Positions 1 to 8,707 of a DNA stretch of 64,000 bases are shown piece after piece (the first letter of the stretch is position 1; the number at the start of each line of letters is the position of its first letter). The DNA lies in contig CAVZBZ010000016.1 in assembly GCA_963773665.1 (NCBI GenBank), positions 50,656-114,655 of the forward strand, read 5' to 3'. Source of the stretch: DATJLY01 sp963773665. Lineage in GTDB: Bacteria > Pseudomonadota > Alphaproteobacteria > ATCC43930 > CGMCC-115725. The notes under the pieces were generated by a model. It saw only the letters and a program-made list of their open reading frames with translations, did not search any database and was not told where the DNA came from. Made by a program: the position numbers and the translations under genes.

Positions 1-1072
1 GCGCGTCGAACACTTCGGCATCGCCGTCGGGCTCGATAGCGGCGATCTCGGCGACGAACCGCTCGCGATTCGGCGTACGCCGATAGGCTGCCGCGATCGT
101 TTCGAGACGCGCGCGCTTTTCGGTATCGGCGAAGCCGATCCGCTCGGCGAAGATGCCGATATTGTCGTTGGCGATCGCCAGCTCATGATCGGCGTTGCAG
201 TCGTAGGCACGGCGGCCGCCCTTGGCGTCCGGGAGGAAGCGCGGTCCTGCCGGGCGCCGCTCGCGATAGATCGCTGACACGATCCCGAGCCGCAGCAGCA
301 TGCGCTGCACCGCTTCGAGTCTGCCGAGGTCGCTCTGGGCGAGGCGGATGCTTGCGCCTTTCTCCTGCGATCCTTGCATGGACCCGTCGCTATCGAAGAG
401 ACCGCGCAGGAAGCCGGCGTAAAAGGCCGAGGATTGGCGTTCGAGCCGCGCTGTCACCGATTTCCGGCCGGGGGCCAGGCCGAGATCGAGCGCGATCTCC
501 CTCACCGCGGCCAATGAGAGCCGATATTCCTCGCGGCCCGGAACGGCGATCCAGCCAGTAAAGTCGGCGCGATGACGCAGGGTACGCGCCGCGGCGAGGG
601 CCGCATCCATGACGCCATCGGCGCCCTGCGGCCCGGCCCCATTGACCGCTTCGCGCCGGCGCCACACGCTGAGCACCGCCTTGTCGCTTTTGAGCGTGCC
701 GTCGCCGACGAGGAGGCCGATGAGATAGCCTTCGGCCTCGCCATATTGTCCCGCCCATTCGCCCGCGCCGCGATGATTATGCAGGATGATGCGGTCGCCG
801 GGTTCGAGTGCGCCGGCCTTTCGCCATTCGCAGGTTAGGCGGTGGCGGCTCAACTCGGTGACGGCGCGCACCGGATGATCCTCGGTGAGCCGCAGCGCAT
901 GCCCTTCGCGTGTCCGGAGCTTCACGACCGGCCGCACGCCGGTTGGGAAAAACCCTTTGGCAGTGCTGGCATAGCACGTCCCGTCGATCAGCGCGTCGAA
1001 CGGCATGCCAATCAGGTCCGCGATTTGCCTCGGACCCTCACGGGTCTGGACCCAGGCGTCGGCCGTGACACA
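1..1072 (-). mobile_element. Intein with LAGLIDADG homing endonuclease inside NrdJ (partial)
   Basis: A protein-splicing element with an embedded homing endonuclease. It starts at the Cys codon 1072-1070, replacing the Cys of the reductase ATNPC motif. Block A reads CVTADAWVQTREGPRQIADL. Block B reads GHALRLTEDHPVRAVT, with the TxxH motif near 880-925. The first LAGLIDADG motif is YLIGLLVGDGTL near 695-730, and the second is FYAGFLRGLFDSDGSM near 380-425. At least 357 residues lie in the window; the C-terminal splicing blocks (His-Asn) are beyond position 1. The frame is intact and the codon use resembles the host gene, so the intein is probably long resident or still under selection. Confidence 0.9.
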
Positions 1073-1870
1073 CGGGTTGGTGGCGCTGATGGTCTCGCAG
1101 TAGGCCAGATTGTTGCGGCGGTTGATGCGGTCGATGAAGATCACGCCCGGCTCGGCGTTGGCGTAGGTCGCGCGCATGATCTTGTCCCACAGGTCGCGCG
1201 CCGGCAGGACCTTGAAGGTGGTGCCGCCGAAACTCAGTTCCCACGGCGCGTCCTCCCGCACCGCGCGCATGAAGGCGTCGGTGACGAGGACCGAGAGATT
1301 GAACATGCTGAGCCGGCCGGGCGTGCCCTTCGCCTCGATGAAGGCCTCGATGTCGGGATGGTCGCAGCGCAACGTCGCCATCATCGCGCCGCGGCGATAG
1401 CCCGCGCTCATGATGGTGCGGCACATCGCGTCCCACACGTCCATGAAGGACAACGGGCCCGAGGCGTCGGCGCCGACCCCTTTGACCGGCGCGCCCTTGG
1501 GCCGCAGCGTCGAGAAATCGTAGCCGATGCCGCCGCCTTGCTGCATCGTCAGCGCCGCCTCGCGCAGATGGGTGAAGATGCCGGACATGTCGTCCGGAAT
1601 CGTGCCCATGACGAAGCAGTTGAAGAGGGTGACGTTGCGCCCGCTGCCGGCCCCGGCAAGGATGCGTCCGGCCGGCAAAAACTTGAAGTCAGCCAGCGCC
1701 TCGGCAAAGCGGCCGGTCCAAAGCGCCGGGTCGCGCTCGGGCGCGGCCAGTGCCGCCGCGACGCGGCGCCAGCTGTCCTCGATGGTCTTGTCCACAACGG
1801 CGCCGTCCGCCCCGCGCAGGCGGTACTTCATGTCCCAGATCTGCTGCGAAATGGCGGCGACAATGGCCAT
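1..1870 (-). CDS. nrdJ: Adenosylcobalamin-dependent (class II) ribonucleotide reductase, N-terminal part with intein; runs off window
   Basis: Reduces ribonucleotides to deoxyribonucleotides using coenzyme B12. Reading from ATG at 1870 the frame is open to the window edge, about 623 codons. Residues 1-266 are the N-extein, ending YCETISATNP at the conserved ATNPC site of the reductase barrel. The frame then passes into an intein at Cys267 instead of continuing with the usual GEQPL-like sequence. The N-terminal region (QQIWDMKYRL, FLPAGRILAGAG, QQGGGIGYDFS) matches class II enzymes rather than NrdA. The C-extein lies outside the window. A cob(I)alamin adenosyltransferase at 19.0 kb would supply the cofactor. 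No NrdR box or cobalamin riboswitch was recognised in the 230 bp upstream. Confidence 0.9.
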   Translation of the reverse strand, partial: MAIVAAISQQIWDMKYRLRGADGAVVDKTIEDSWRRVAAALAAPERDPALWTGRFAEALADFKFLPAGRILAGAGSGRNVTLFNCFVMGTIPDDMSGIFTHLREAALTMQQGGGIGYDFSTLRPKGAPVKGVGADASGPLSFMDVWDAMCRTIMSAGYRRGAMMATLRCDHPDIEAFIEAKGTPGRLSMFNLSVLVTDAFMRAVREDAPWELSFGGTTFKVLPARDLWDKIMRATYANAEPGVIFIDRINRRNNLAYCETISATNPCVTADAWVQTREGPRQIADLIGMPFDALIDGTCYASTAKGFFPTGVRPVVKLRTREGHALRLTEDHPVRAVTELSRHRLTCEWRKAGALEPGDRIILHNHRGAGEWAGQYGEAEGYLIGLLVGDGTLKSDKAVLSVWRRREAVNGAGPQGADGVMDAALAAARTLRHRADFTGWIAVPGREEYRLSLAAVREIALDLGLAPGRKSVTARLERQSSAFYAGFLRGLFDSDGSMQGSQEKGASIRLAQSDLGRLEAVQRMLLRLGIVSAIYRERRPAGPRFLPDAKGGRRAYDCNADHELAIANDNIGIFAERIGFADTEKRARLETIAAAYRRTPNRERFVAEIAAIEPDGDAEVFDA

Positions 1871-2103
1871 AGCTGTCCTTCCCGGGACCGGGAGTGCCTC
1901 GCCCCGAACCGCGGAAAACCGTTGGAATTCGTAAGATTATCATTGGAAAGGCCACGGTCAAGGCACAAGTTCCCGGTTTGTTTCCATGCTCACACGAGAG
2001 ACGGCGTGTAAGCCTTTGTGACGTTGGGGAATAACGGGTTCATTCCCAGAACGCAGCGGTACGGCGCGGCCCGCAATCCACAGATTTGTCCACAGCCGCG
2101 CCC

Positions 2104-2814
2104 TCAGCCGGCGCGGCCGAGCCGGGCGCAGGCGGTCTCGATCGCGGTCTCGAGCGCGGCCATTACCGCGCGGCGCTCGCCGCCGGGCGCGATCGGCGGC
2201 AGGATCTCGACGACGATCCGGCCCGGGCGCTTGGTGAACTGGCGCCTGCCCCAATAGAGGCCGGAATTGACGGCGACCGGCACCAGCGGCAGGCCAAGCT
2301 GGCGGTAGAGCGCGAAGATGCCGGGCTGATAAGCGGGCGGCGCGCCGACCGCGGTCCGCGTCCCTTCCGGGAAGACGACGATCGGCCTGCGCTCGGCGAC
2401 GGCCTTGGCGCTCCGCGCCACCATGCTGCGCAGCGCCGAAGCGCCGCCGCCGCGGTCGATCGGGATCATGCCGGCCTTGAGCGCGTACCAGCCGTAAAAC
2501 GGGATCCAGCCCAGCTCGCGCTTCAGGACGATGACCGGGCGGTCGAAGATCACGGGCGCTGCGAGCGTGTCCCACGCCGACTGGTGCTTCATGGCGACGA
2601 TGACGGGGCCTGCGGGAAGATTTTCGCGCCCGCGCACCTCGTAGCCGAGGCCGACGCACCATTCGAGCAGCTTCAGCATCAGCGCCGACCACGCCGTGCC
2701 GAAGCGCATCATCCATGCACCCGGCATGACGAGAAGCGGCAGCGCCGCTACCGCCATCGCCGCGGTCGTCGCGTAGAACAGCAGCTGGAAGAGGATCGAG
2801 CGCAGCAGCGTCAT
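2104..2814 (-). CDS. plsC: 1-acyl-sn-glycerol-3-phosphate acyltransferase
   Basis: Acylates lysophosphatidic acid to phosphatidic acid at the inner membrane. The 236-residue protein has an N-terminal hydrophobic segment (about residues 5-30), the HxxxxD catalytic motif in HQSAWD, and the FPEGTR substrate motif, both in usual order. The chosen ATG overlaps the end of the upstream ydcF-like gene by 4 bp, although the frame stays open further upstream. It is the last gene of an ftsE-ftsX-ydcF-plsC operon on the minus strand. Confidence 0.92.
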   Translation of the reverse strand: MTLLRSILFQLLFYATTAAMAVAALPLLVMPGAWMMRFGTAWSALMLKLLEWCVGLGYEVRGRENLPAGPVIVAMKHQSAWDTLAAPVIFDRPVIVLKRELGWIPFYGWYALKAGMIPIDRGGGASALRSMVARSAKAVAERRPIVVFPEGTRTAVGAPPAYQPGIFALYRQLGLPLVPVAVNSGLYWGRRQFTKRPGRIVVEILPPIAPGGERRAVMAALETAIETACARLGRAG

Positions 2815-3413
2815 CGCGCGAACGGCACCAGCTGCCGGACCAGCGCCGCCAAAAACTTCACGTATTCCTCGGCGAAGAGCTCGAGCCCCGCGGGCCTGAG
2901 CCACCACGTGCCGCGCACGATGTCGGGAAAGACCGGATGCGGCACGATGCGGATCTGCGGCATCGCGCGCGCGAATTCGAGCAGGCTGCGCGGCATGTGG
3001 TAGCTCGCCGTGACGAGGCGGAGCGAGGCGAAGCCCTCGCCCTGCATGAAGGATGCGGTCTCGAGCGCGTTCCCCTCGGTGCTCTCGGCGGCGTGGCCCA
3101 GGACGATGCAGCATTGGACGCGCTCCGGGCTCTGGCGCGAGACGCGCAGCAGCTCGCCGACATCGACGCCGTGATAGACCCCCGAGACGAACAGTTTTTT
3201 CGCCTTGCCGGCGGCCAGAAGCTGGAGTCCGCTTTCGACGCGCAGGCTGCCGCCGGTCAGGACGACGATCGCGTCCGTGTCGCTGTCGGGATCGGCGACG
3301 CTCGATGGCACAAGGTGGACGAACCACAGGAAGCCGCCAAGCCACAATGCTGCGAGCGCGATCGCCAGCGCTGCGGCAAGCCGCGCGCCGCGGCGCAAGC
3401 GGCGGCCTCTCAT
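2811..3413 (-). CDS. YdcF/SanA family (DUF218) membrane protein
   Basis: A 200-residue protein with one N-terminal membrane anchor (about residues 9-32) and a periplasmic DUF218 domain starting DAIVVLTGG and continuing through LFVSGVYHG and a TASYHMPRS motif, all typical of YdcF/ElyC/SanA proteins. Members are linked to cell envelope integrity; the precise substrate is unknown. It overlaps ftsX upstream and plsC downstream by 4 bp each, so the four genes are probably translationally coupled. Confidence 0.85.
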   Translation of the reverse strand: MRGRRLRRGARLAAALAIALAALWLGGFLWFVHLVPSSVADPDSDTDAIVVLTGGSLRVESGLQLLAAGKAKKLFVSGVYHGVDVGELLRVSRQSPERVQCCIVLGHAAESTEGNALETASFMQGEGFASLRLVTASYHMPRSLLEFARAMPQIRIVPHPVFPDIVRGTWWLRPAGLELFAEEYVKFLAALVRQLVPFAR

Positions 3414-4297
3414 GGCATGCGGGCGAGCGCGCGCAGCACCGTGAGCCGCGCCGTGAGCATGGCGAGCGCCGCCGCGGCAAGGGGAAGCGCCACCAGCACC
3501 GCGTAATGCCAGGGCACGAGCGCCAGGCTCGGCAGCGGGATCGCGGTCTCGCCGAGGATCGCGGCCGCGGCGCCCGCGTGCGCGAGCGCCAACAGCGTCG
3601 CGACCGCGAGCAGGAGGCCGATGCCGCCGCCGGCGAGGCCGAGCCTGAGCGCCTGCCGCTCGAACTGGCGCGCGATGTAGCGGTCGCGCGCGCCGATCGC
3701 GTGCAGCAGCTCCACCACGTCGCGATGCACGGAAAGCCCGGTCCGGGTCGTGAAGATCACGGTCGTCACCGACGAGGCGGCGATCAGGATGACGACGATG
3801 AGCGCCGTCGCCTCGGCCGCGCGGATCATCGCGGAGAGCCGGTCGAGCCAGATGCGATGGTCGTCGAGCACGGCGCCGGGCGCGGCCTTCGCAAGCGTCG
3901 CGGCCAGCGCCGTGCGATCGACGCCGCGCGAAGGATCGATCTCAACGTCGATCATCTGAGGCAGCGCCAGCTGCTGCGGCAGATCGGCGCCGAGATAAGG
4001 CTCGAGCAGGCGCGCGATCTCGATCCGCTCGAGCGGCCGCGCAGTGCGCACGCCCGCACTGCCGCGGAGCGCCGCGAGCGCGGCGTCAAGGCCGCCGTCG
4101 CCCTTGTCGGCGGGCGGCGGCAGCTCGACCGTGAGCGAGCCTTCGAGCCCGCGGTTCCACGTCTCGAGCGCGCTGTCGAGCGCCAGCGCGCCGGCCGACG
4201 CGAGCGCCGCGAGATAGACCATGACCGCGATGAGCCACGGCAGGAAGCGGCCCGAGCCGTCGCGGTCGAACGGGATGTCGATGGCGCGCCCGGTCAT
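3410..4297 (-). CDS. ftsX: Cell division protein FtsX (ABC permease)
   Basis: Membrane subunit of the FtsEX complex, which controls septal peptidoglycan hydrolysis. The 295-residue protein has a first membrane helix at about 20-40, a periplasmic loop with proline-rich start (ELPPPADKG), then three helices in the C-terminal FtsX domain. The start ATG overlaps the ftsE stop as ATGA, which fixes the start; the open frame upstream of it is the antisense-like shadow of ftsE. Confidence 0.9.
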   Translation of the reverse strand: MTGRAIDIPFDRDGSGRFLPWLIAVMVYLAALASAGALALDSALETWNRGLEGSLTVELPPPADKGDGGLDAALAALRGSAGVRTARPLERIEIARLLEPYLGADLPQQLALPQMIDVEIDPSRGVDRTALAATLAKAAPGAVLDDHRIWLDRLSAMIRAAEATALIVVILIAASSVTTVIFTTRTGLSVHRDVVELLHAIGARDRYIARQFERQALRLGLAGGGIGLLLAVATLLALAHAGAAAAILGETAIPLPSLALVPWHYAVLVALPLAAAALAMLTARLTVLRALARMP

Positions 4298-4971
4298 TGC
4301 GCAAGGCGCCGCGGCGGCTCGAGCCAGAGCCGCCCGGCTTCGAGCAAGAGCCGCGGATGCGGGCGCCGCGCGACCAGCGCCTCGTTGTGCGTCGCCAGCA
4401 CCAGCGTCGTGCCGAGCCGGTTCATCTCCTCGAACAGCCGCATGAGCCGGTCGGCCATGGTGTCGTCGACATTGCCCGTGGGCTCGTCGGCCAAGAGCAG
4501 GCTCGGGCCGCCGATCACGGCGCGCGCGATGGCGACGCGCTGCTTCTGGCCGCCCGAGAGCGTCGCCGGCCGCGCCGCCAGGAGATCGCTCAAGCCGACC
4601 CAGTCGAGCAGTTCCCCGACATGCGCCTTGACGCGCGCCTCGGCCACGCCGGCAACGCGCAGCGGCAATGCCACGTTGTCGAACGCCGACATGTGATCGA
4701 CCAGGCGGAAATCCTGGAACACGATGCCGATGCGCCGCCGCAGCATGGCCAATTGATCGCGCGACAAGTGCGCCACGTCCTGATCGAACAGGCGCAGAGT
4801 GCCGGACGATGGCCGCTCGGCGCGATAGACGAGGCGCAGAAGCGTCGTCTTGCCGGCGCCGCTCGGTCCGGTGAGATAGTGGAACGAGCCGGGGGCGAGC
4901 CGCAGGGAGATGTCGCGCAGCACCTGCGGTCCCGCGCCGTAGCGCATCGCGACATTCTCGAACCGTACCAA
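4294..4971 (-). CDS. ftsE: Cell division ATP-binding protein FtsE
   Basis: ATPase of the FtsEX complex. Walker A is GPSGAGKTT (about residues 35-43), the signature is LSGGQ, and Walker B is LLLADEP. I prefer the TTG start at 4971 because the protein then begins MVRFENVAMRYG, as in the family, and a GGGAG ribosome-binding site sits about 9 nt upstream. An in-frame ATG at 5004 would add 11 unusual residues and has a poorer site. The product is 225 residues, the normal length. Confidence 0.92.
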   Translation of the reverse strand: MVRFENVAMRYGAGPQVLRDISLRLAPGSFHYLTGPSGAGKTTLLRLVYRAERPSSGTLRLFDQDVAHLSRDQLAMLRRRIGIVFQDFRLVDHMSAFDNVALPLRVAGVAEARVKAHVGELLDWVGLSDLLAARPATLSGGQKQRVAIARAVIGGPSLLLADEPTGNVDDTMADRLMRLFEEMNRLGTTLVLATHNEALVARRPHPRLLLEAGRLWLEPPRRLAQ

Positions 4972-5112
4972 GCAGGATATCTCCCGAGCGCCGCACGATG
5001 GCATGCGGCCGAACCGCCGTCCAGCGCGACTCGGAATGGAAGCGCGGGTGCCCTTTCCTTGCCTCTCTGGCCCGGCGGGCCTTATAAGGGCGCGGGTTTC
5101 CCGGCGCGCGCA

Positions 5113-5853
5113 ATGATCGTCACCTGCCCCTCCTGTTCGGTCCGCTATCTCGTCGATGCGCGCGCGCTAGGCCCCCATGGCCGCCTCGTGCGGTGCGCGC
5201 GCTGCGCCCACACCTGGCGCCAGGAGGCGCCCGAGGACCAGGCCGCCGCCGTCATCGATACGCCGCCGCCGTCCGAGCACGCCGCCGGCGTCGCGCCCGG
5301 GCGCGATCCCGCGCTTGCGGCCGCGGCAGAGCGCACGCCCGGGCACGGTGCGGGCCTCACCGCCGAGGGCCGCATCCAGCTTCCGGCGCTGACGCGCAAG
5401 AAGCGCCCATGGGGCCTGGCGCTCGCGCGCGCGGCGGCGGCGCTCGCGATCGTTGCCGGGCTCGGCTATGCGGCGATCGTCGAGCGCAATCGCGTCGTCG
5501 CGCTCGTGCCGTCGGCGGCGCCGCTTTACAAACTCGCCGGATTCCCGACCGGTGCTACCGCCAGCGGGCTCGAGTTCCAGAACGTCACCACGAGCCGCGA
5601 GATGGAGAACGGCCTCCCCGCGCTGGTCATCGAGGGCGAGGTCAAGAACGTCTCGTCGAGCGCGCGCACGGTGCCGAAGCTCATCGTCATCCTGCGCGAC
5701 AAGGGCGAGCGCGATCTCCAGGACCTCACGGTCGCGGCGCCCGCGGACAGCCTGAAGCCGGGCGAGAGCGTGCCGTTCCGCACCAGCATCACCCAGCCGG
5801 CCGAGGCCGCGTCGGGCGTCGTCGTGACCTTCGCCGGCGCCGACCGGAGCTGA
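5113..5853 (+). CDS. MJ0042-type zinc-ribbon protein with single membrane helix (DUF3426-like)
   Basis: A 246-residue protein. The N-terminus has CPSC...CARC, an MJ0042 zinc ribbon (residues about 5-36). A Pro/Ala-rich linker follows, then one membrane helix (about residues 107-127) and a C-terminal FxxLxxxG-like beta domain (LEFQNVTTSREMENG...) as in DUF3426 proteins. In alphaproteobacteria this family commonly sits divergently next to ftsE, as here. Function is unknown; it probably couples a cytoplasmic zinc ribbon to a periplasmic domain. The next gene starts 3 bp after the stop. Confidence 0.8.
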   Translation: MIVTCPSCSVRYLVDARALGPHGRLVRCARCAHTWRQEAPEDQAAAVIDTPPPSEHAAGVAPGRDPALAAAAERTPGHGAGLTAEGRIQLPALTRKKRPWGLALARAAAALAIVAGLGYAAIVERNRVVALVPSAAPLYKLAGFPTGATASGLEFQNVTTSREMENGLPALVIEGEVKNVSSSARTVPKLIVILRDKGERDLQDLTVAAPADSLKPGESVPFRTSITQPAEAASGVVVTFAGADRS

Positions 5854-5856
5854 GCG

Positions 5857-6219
5857 GTGGCGAAGATCCTGCTCGCCGAGGACGAGGCTTCCGTCGCCGA
5901 GTTCGTGGTGCGCGCGCTCGGCCGTCTCGGCCATGACGTGCAGCGCGTTCCCGACGGGCTCGCCGCCGTCGCGGCGCTCGGCGCCGAGCGCTACGACCTG
6001 CTCGTCAGCGATATCGTCATGCCCGGGCTCGACGGCATCGCGCTGGCGTTGAAGGCGGGGAAGGATTATCCCGCGATGAAGATACTGCTGATCAGCGGCT
6101 ATGCCGACGAGCGCCAGCGCGCCCACAATCTCGACGCGCTCGCGCACCGCATTCTCGCCAAGCCCTTCACGCTCGTCGAGATCTGCGACGCCGTCGAAGG
6201 GACGCTGGCGGAGAATTAA
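5857..6219 (+). CDS. cpdR: CpdR-type single-domain response regulator
   Basis: A stand-alone receiver domain of 120 residues starting at GTG. The acidic pair is ED near the N-terminus, the phospho-acceptor Asp lies in LLVSDIVMPGLDG, and the conserved Lys is in AKPF. The sequence resembles CpdR, which in Caulobacter steers ClpXP-dependent proteolysis of cell-cycle proteins when unphosphorylated. Assignment as CpdR is by similarity; other single-domain receivers are possible. It is co-transcribed with the zinc-ribbon gene just upstream. Confidence 0.8.
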   Translation: MAKILLAEDEASVAEFVVRALGRLGHDVQRVPDGLAAVAALGAERYDLLVSDIVMPGLDGIALALKAGKDYPAMKILLISGYADERQRAHNLDALAHRILAKPFTLVEICDAVEGTLAEN

Positions 6220-6252
6220 AGCCCTCTCCGCGCGGAGCGGGGGGCGGGGCTC

Positions 6253-8691
6253 TCAGAACTGTTTCAGCAGGCGGTCGATGTAGTCGCGCTCGAGCTCGGG
6301 GCGGTCGCGCTCGCCGGCGCGCTCGCGCAGCTCCTCGAGGATGCGCTTGGCGCGTTCGAGCGCGGTGTCGTTGACCTTGCCGGTGCGCATGAGCCCGCCA
6401 TCGTCGAGCCCGCCATTGTCGTTGTCGTTGGTCAGGCGGCCGAACGGATCGCGCCGCGCCTGTTCCAGCCCCTGGTTGTCGCCGGGCTCGGTGCCGTCGG
6501 GCCGGCCGCCATTCCGCCCCATCATCTGCTGCTGCATGGCGCGCGCCGCCTGTTGCAGCGCGTCGAGCGCTTCCGTCTGCGGCCCGATCGCCTGGCCCGG
6601 CTGTGCGCGGCGAAGCGCATCGACGGCGTTCTTCATGGCGCGGTCGGCGCGCGCCATCGGCGCCGGGACGTCGCCGCCCTGCTCGCCCATCTGCTGCTCC
6701 ATGTCGCCGAGCATCTGGCGCAGCATCTCCTGCTGATTGGCGTCGTCCTGGCCTTCGTCGCCGCCCTGCTGGCCCTGCTGCTGGCGGCGGAAGCTGTGGT
6801 CGAGAAGCTGCTGCTGGCGGCGCATCATCTCGTCCATCTGGCGCATCGCCTGGTTCTGGCCGCCGCGCATTTCGCCGGGCCGCGCGAGGCGCAGATTCTC
6901 GAGGATCTGCTGCAGCTGCGACAGAAGATTGCGCGCCTGCTCGCGCGAGCCGGTGTGGGCGAGGTCGCGGGCGCGGTCGAGCATGCGCTGGAGATCCTGC
7001 ATGCTGAGCATGTGCGAGGGATCGACCGGCTGCATCGGCTTGTTCGGCTGGCGCTGCATCTGTTGCGCCAGCGCTTGCAGGTAGCGGTTGATCGCCTGCT
7101 GCAGCTCGCTCATCAGGCGATCGATCTCGGCATCGGGGGCGTTGCGCGCCAGCGCGTCCTGCAGCCGCTGCATCGCCTGGCGCAGATCGTTCTGGCTCGT
7201 CGTGCTGCGGCCGTCCTCGATGCGCAGCGCGGTGTCCCACAGGAGCTGCTGCACCGCCGCGATGGCGTCAGGATCCTGGTTGAGGACGAGCCGCGCCTGC
7301 GCCGTGCGCAACGACATGAAGACGACGATGTCGTCGCCGAAGAGACCCGGGCGGATCGACAGGTCGGACAATGTCTCGGCCACCTCGCGCCGGTCTTCGG
7401 GATGGACGGACAGCTCCTTCCGCGCCTCGATGATCGCCTTGGCGACGGGGTTGTGGAACTCGCGCTCGGGCAGCACGGTCTCGATCGTCTCGCTCTCGCC
7501 GGTCTGGCCGATCGCGTCGAGCGCCTGAAGCTGGATCTCGACCGGCAGCCCGGCCCAGGGATGCGGCGTCAGGTCGTGATAGCTCGCGGCCGCGGCGTCC
7601 TTCAGATGCTGGCCCGGCAGCGGCAGGTCGAGCGCGAGCGGCGCCGCCGCCTGATTGTCCTTGAGGCGGATAATCGCCTTCACGCCCTCGACGCCGTAAT
7701 CGTCGCTGGCCTTGTATTCGAGACGCAGCGCGCCGCGGTCGGTGTGCTGCGGCGGCTTGGCGAAGGATATCGTCGGCGGCAGGTCGGGCACGACGGTGAT
7801 GGGCCACGCGCCGAGCGTGCGGCCGCCCTGCGTCACGGCAAGGCGCTTGCCGCGCGGTGATGGTGGCGCTGCCCTTGAAATTGCTGTCGTCGATGCGGGC
7901 GAAGTCGGCGCCATTGTCGTCGAGCGCAAGCTGCGGCAGCGCGCCGCCGCCATGCACCTGCGCCAAGCACGGTGCTGCCGGTCGGCACCGCGACCGGCTG
8001 CTGCGCCGCGCTCGGCATGGCAGGAATATGCGGCGGCAGGCCAGTGTAGTCGGGCGGCGTCACCCAGATGTCGAGCGCCACGCTCGCCGCCGCCGCGCCG
8101 GGCTCGATGTTCGGGCTCAGGCTGCGCACGATGCGGTCGCTCCAATCGCCGCCGGCGTCGATCGCGCCGAGCAGCAGCGCGAGAGCGAGGACGACGCGCA
8201 GCGCATAGGGATCGCGGCGCAGCAGCCCCGCCGCCGGGCGCGCCGACGCGGAGCGCGCGCGCGCCGCTTCTTCCATGCGCTGCGCGATGCGCCTGCCACA
8301 GCGCCTCGGACGCCGGGTCGCTCGCGCCGCCCGCGAGCCGGTCCTCGAGCGCGGCCAAGCGGCCGGTGCGACAAGTCCGCTCGCGGTCTCGATGCGCCGC
8401 CGCGCCGCCTCGCGGTCGCGGCAGGCGGAAGCCGCCGCACGCCGTGCCACAAGGCGAACCGCCAAGCAGCGCCGCGAAGATGCGCGAGCAGCGCCAGCAT
8501 GCAGAAGCGCTCGGCAGCCGCGCCGGCAGGTCGAACAGGGCGAGCGCCAGGAATGTGCCGACGACGGCAAGGCCCGGCCACAAGGCCGGCCACAGGCGCT
8601 CCCACGCGAGGGCGAAGCGCGCCGCGACAAGGCGCCGCTCGAAGCCGGCGCGGGGCGGGGCGGAAAGCGGCGTGGGTCCGGGTTGGGGCAT
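6253..8691 (-). CDS. TIGR02302/DUF4175 family large membrane protein (frameshifted in this sequence)
   Basis: A large alphaproteobacterial protein of unknown function. The N-terminus (MPQPGPTPL..., from ATG 8691) contains two membrane segments. The C-terminal half, intact from about 7855 to 6253, is rich in Gln, Met and Arg and predicted to be helical. Between about 7855 and 8520 recognisable family sequence hops between all three frames: ALEDRLAGGASDPASEALWQ in the first frame, RRDPYALRVVLALALLLG and LDIWVTPPDYTGLPP in a second, LALDDNGADFARIDDSNF in a third. At least four indels are needed. The gene follows lysA by 16 bp. The breaks look like sequence error rather than decay. Confidence 0.8.
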   Translation of the reverse strand: MPQPGPTPLSAPPRAGFERRLVAARFALAWERLWPALWPGLAVVGTFLALALFDLPARLPSASACWRCSRIFAALLGGSPCGTACGGFRLPRPRGGAAAHRDRERTCRTGRLAALEDRLAGGASDPASEALWQAHRAAHGRSGARALRVGAPGGGAAAPRSLCAARRPRSRAAARRDRRRRRLERPHRAQPEPEHRARRGGGERGARHLGDAARLHWPAAAYSCHAERGAAAGRGADRQHRAWRRCMAAARCRSLRSTTMAPTSPASTTAISRAAPPSPRGKRLAVTQGGRTLGAWPITVVPDLPPTISFAKPPQHTDRGALRLEYKASDDYGVEGVKAIIRLKDNQAAAPLALDLPLPGQHLKDAAAASYHDLTPHPWAGLPVEIQLQALDAIGQTGESETIETVLPEREFHNPVAKAIIEARKELSVHPEDRREVAETLSDLSIRPGLFGDDIVVFMSLRTAQARLVLNQDPDAIAAVQQLLWDTALRIEDGRSTTSQNDLRQAMQRLQDALARNAPDAEIDRLMSELQQAINRYLQALAQQMQRQPNKPMQPVDPSHMLSMQDLQRMLDRARDLAHTGSREQARNLLSQLQQILENLRLARPGEMRGGQNQAMRQMDEMMRRQQQLLDHSFRRQQQGQQGGDEGQDDANQQEMLRQMLGDMEQQMGEQGGDVPAPMARADRAMKNAVDALRRAQPGQAIGPQTEALDALQQAARAMQQQMMGRNGGRPDGTEPGDNQGLEQARRDPFGRLTNDNDNGGLDDGGLMRTGKVNDTALERAKRILEELRERAGERDRPELERDYIDRLLKQF

Positions 8692-8707
8692 GATCCTCCG
8701 CAACTCG

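Noticed and set aside
842..2011. 389-codon plus-strand frame over nrdJ
   Set aside because: No recognisable domain; the minus strand encodes an intact class II reductase and intein.
1871..2103. Possible cobalamin riboswitch or NrdR box upstream of nrdJ
   Set aside because: No B12-box or NrdR-type palindrome recognised; only a weak GGGAAT/ATTCCC inverted repeat near 2033.
3053..4696. Long plus-strand open frame opposite ftsX/ftsE
   Set aside because: Antisense shadow in high-GC DNA; the minus-strand genes have complete conserved motifs and overlapping starts and stops.
6553..7860. 435-codon plus-strand frame over the DUF4175 gene
   Set aside because: Low-complexity antisense of a Gln/Arg-rich protein.
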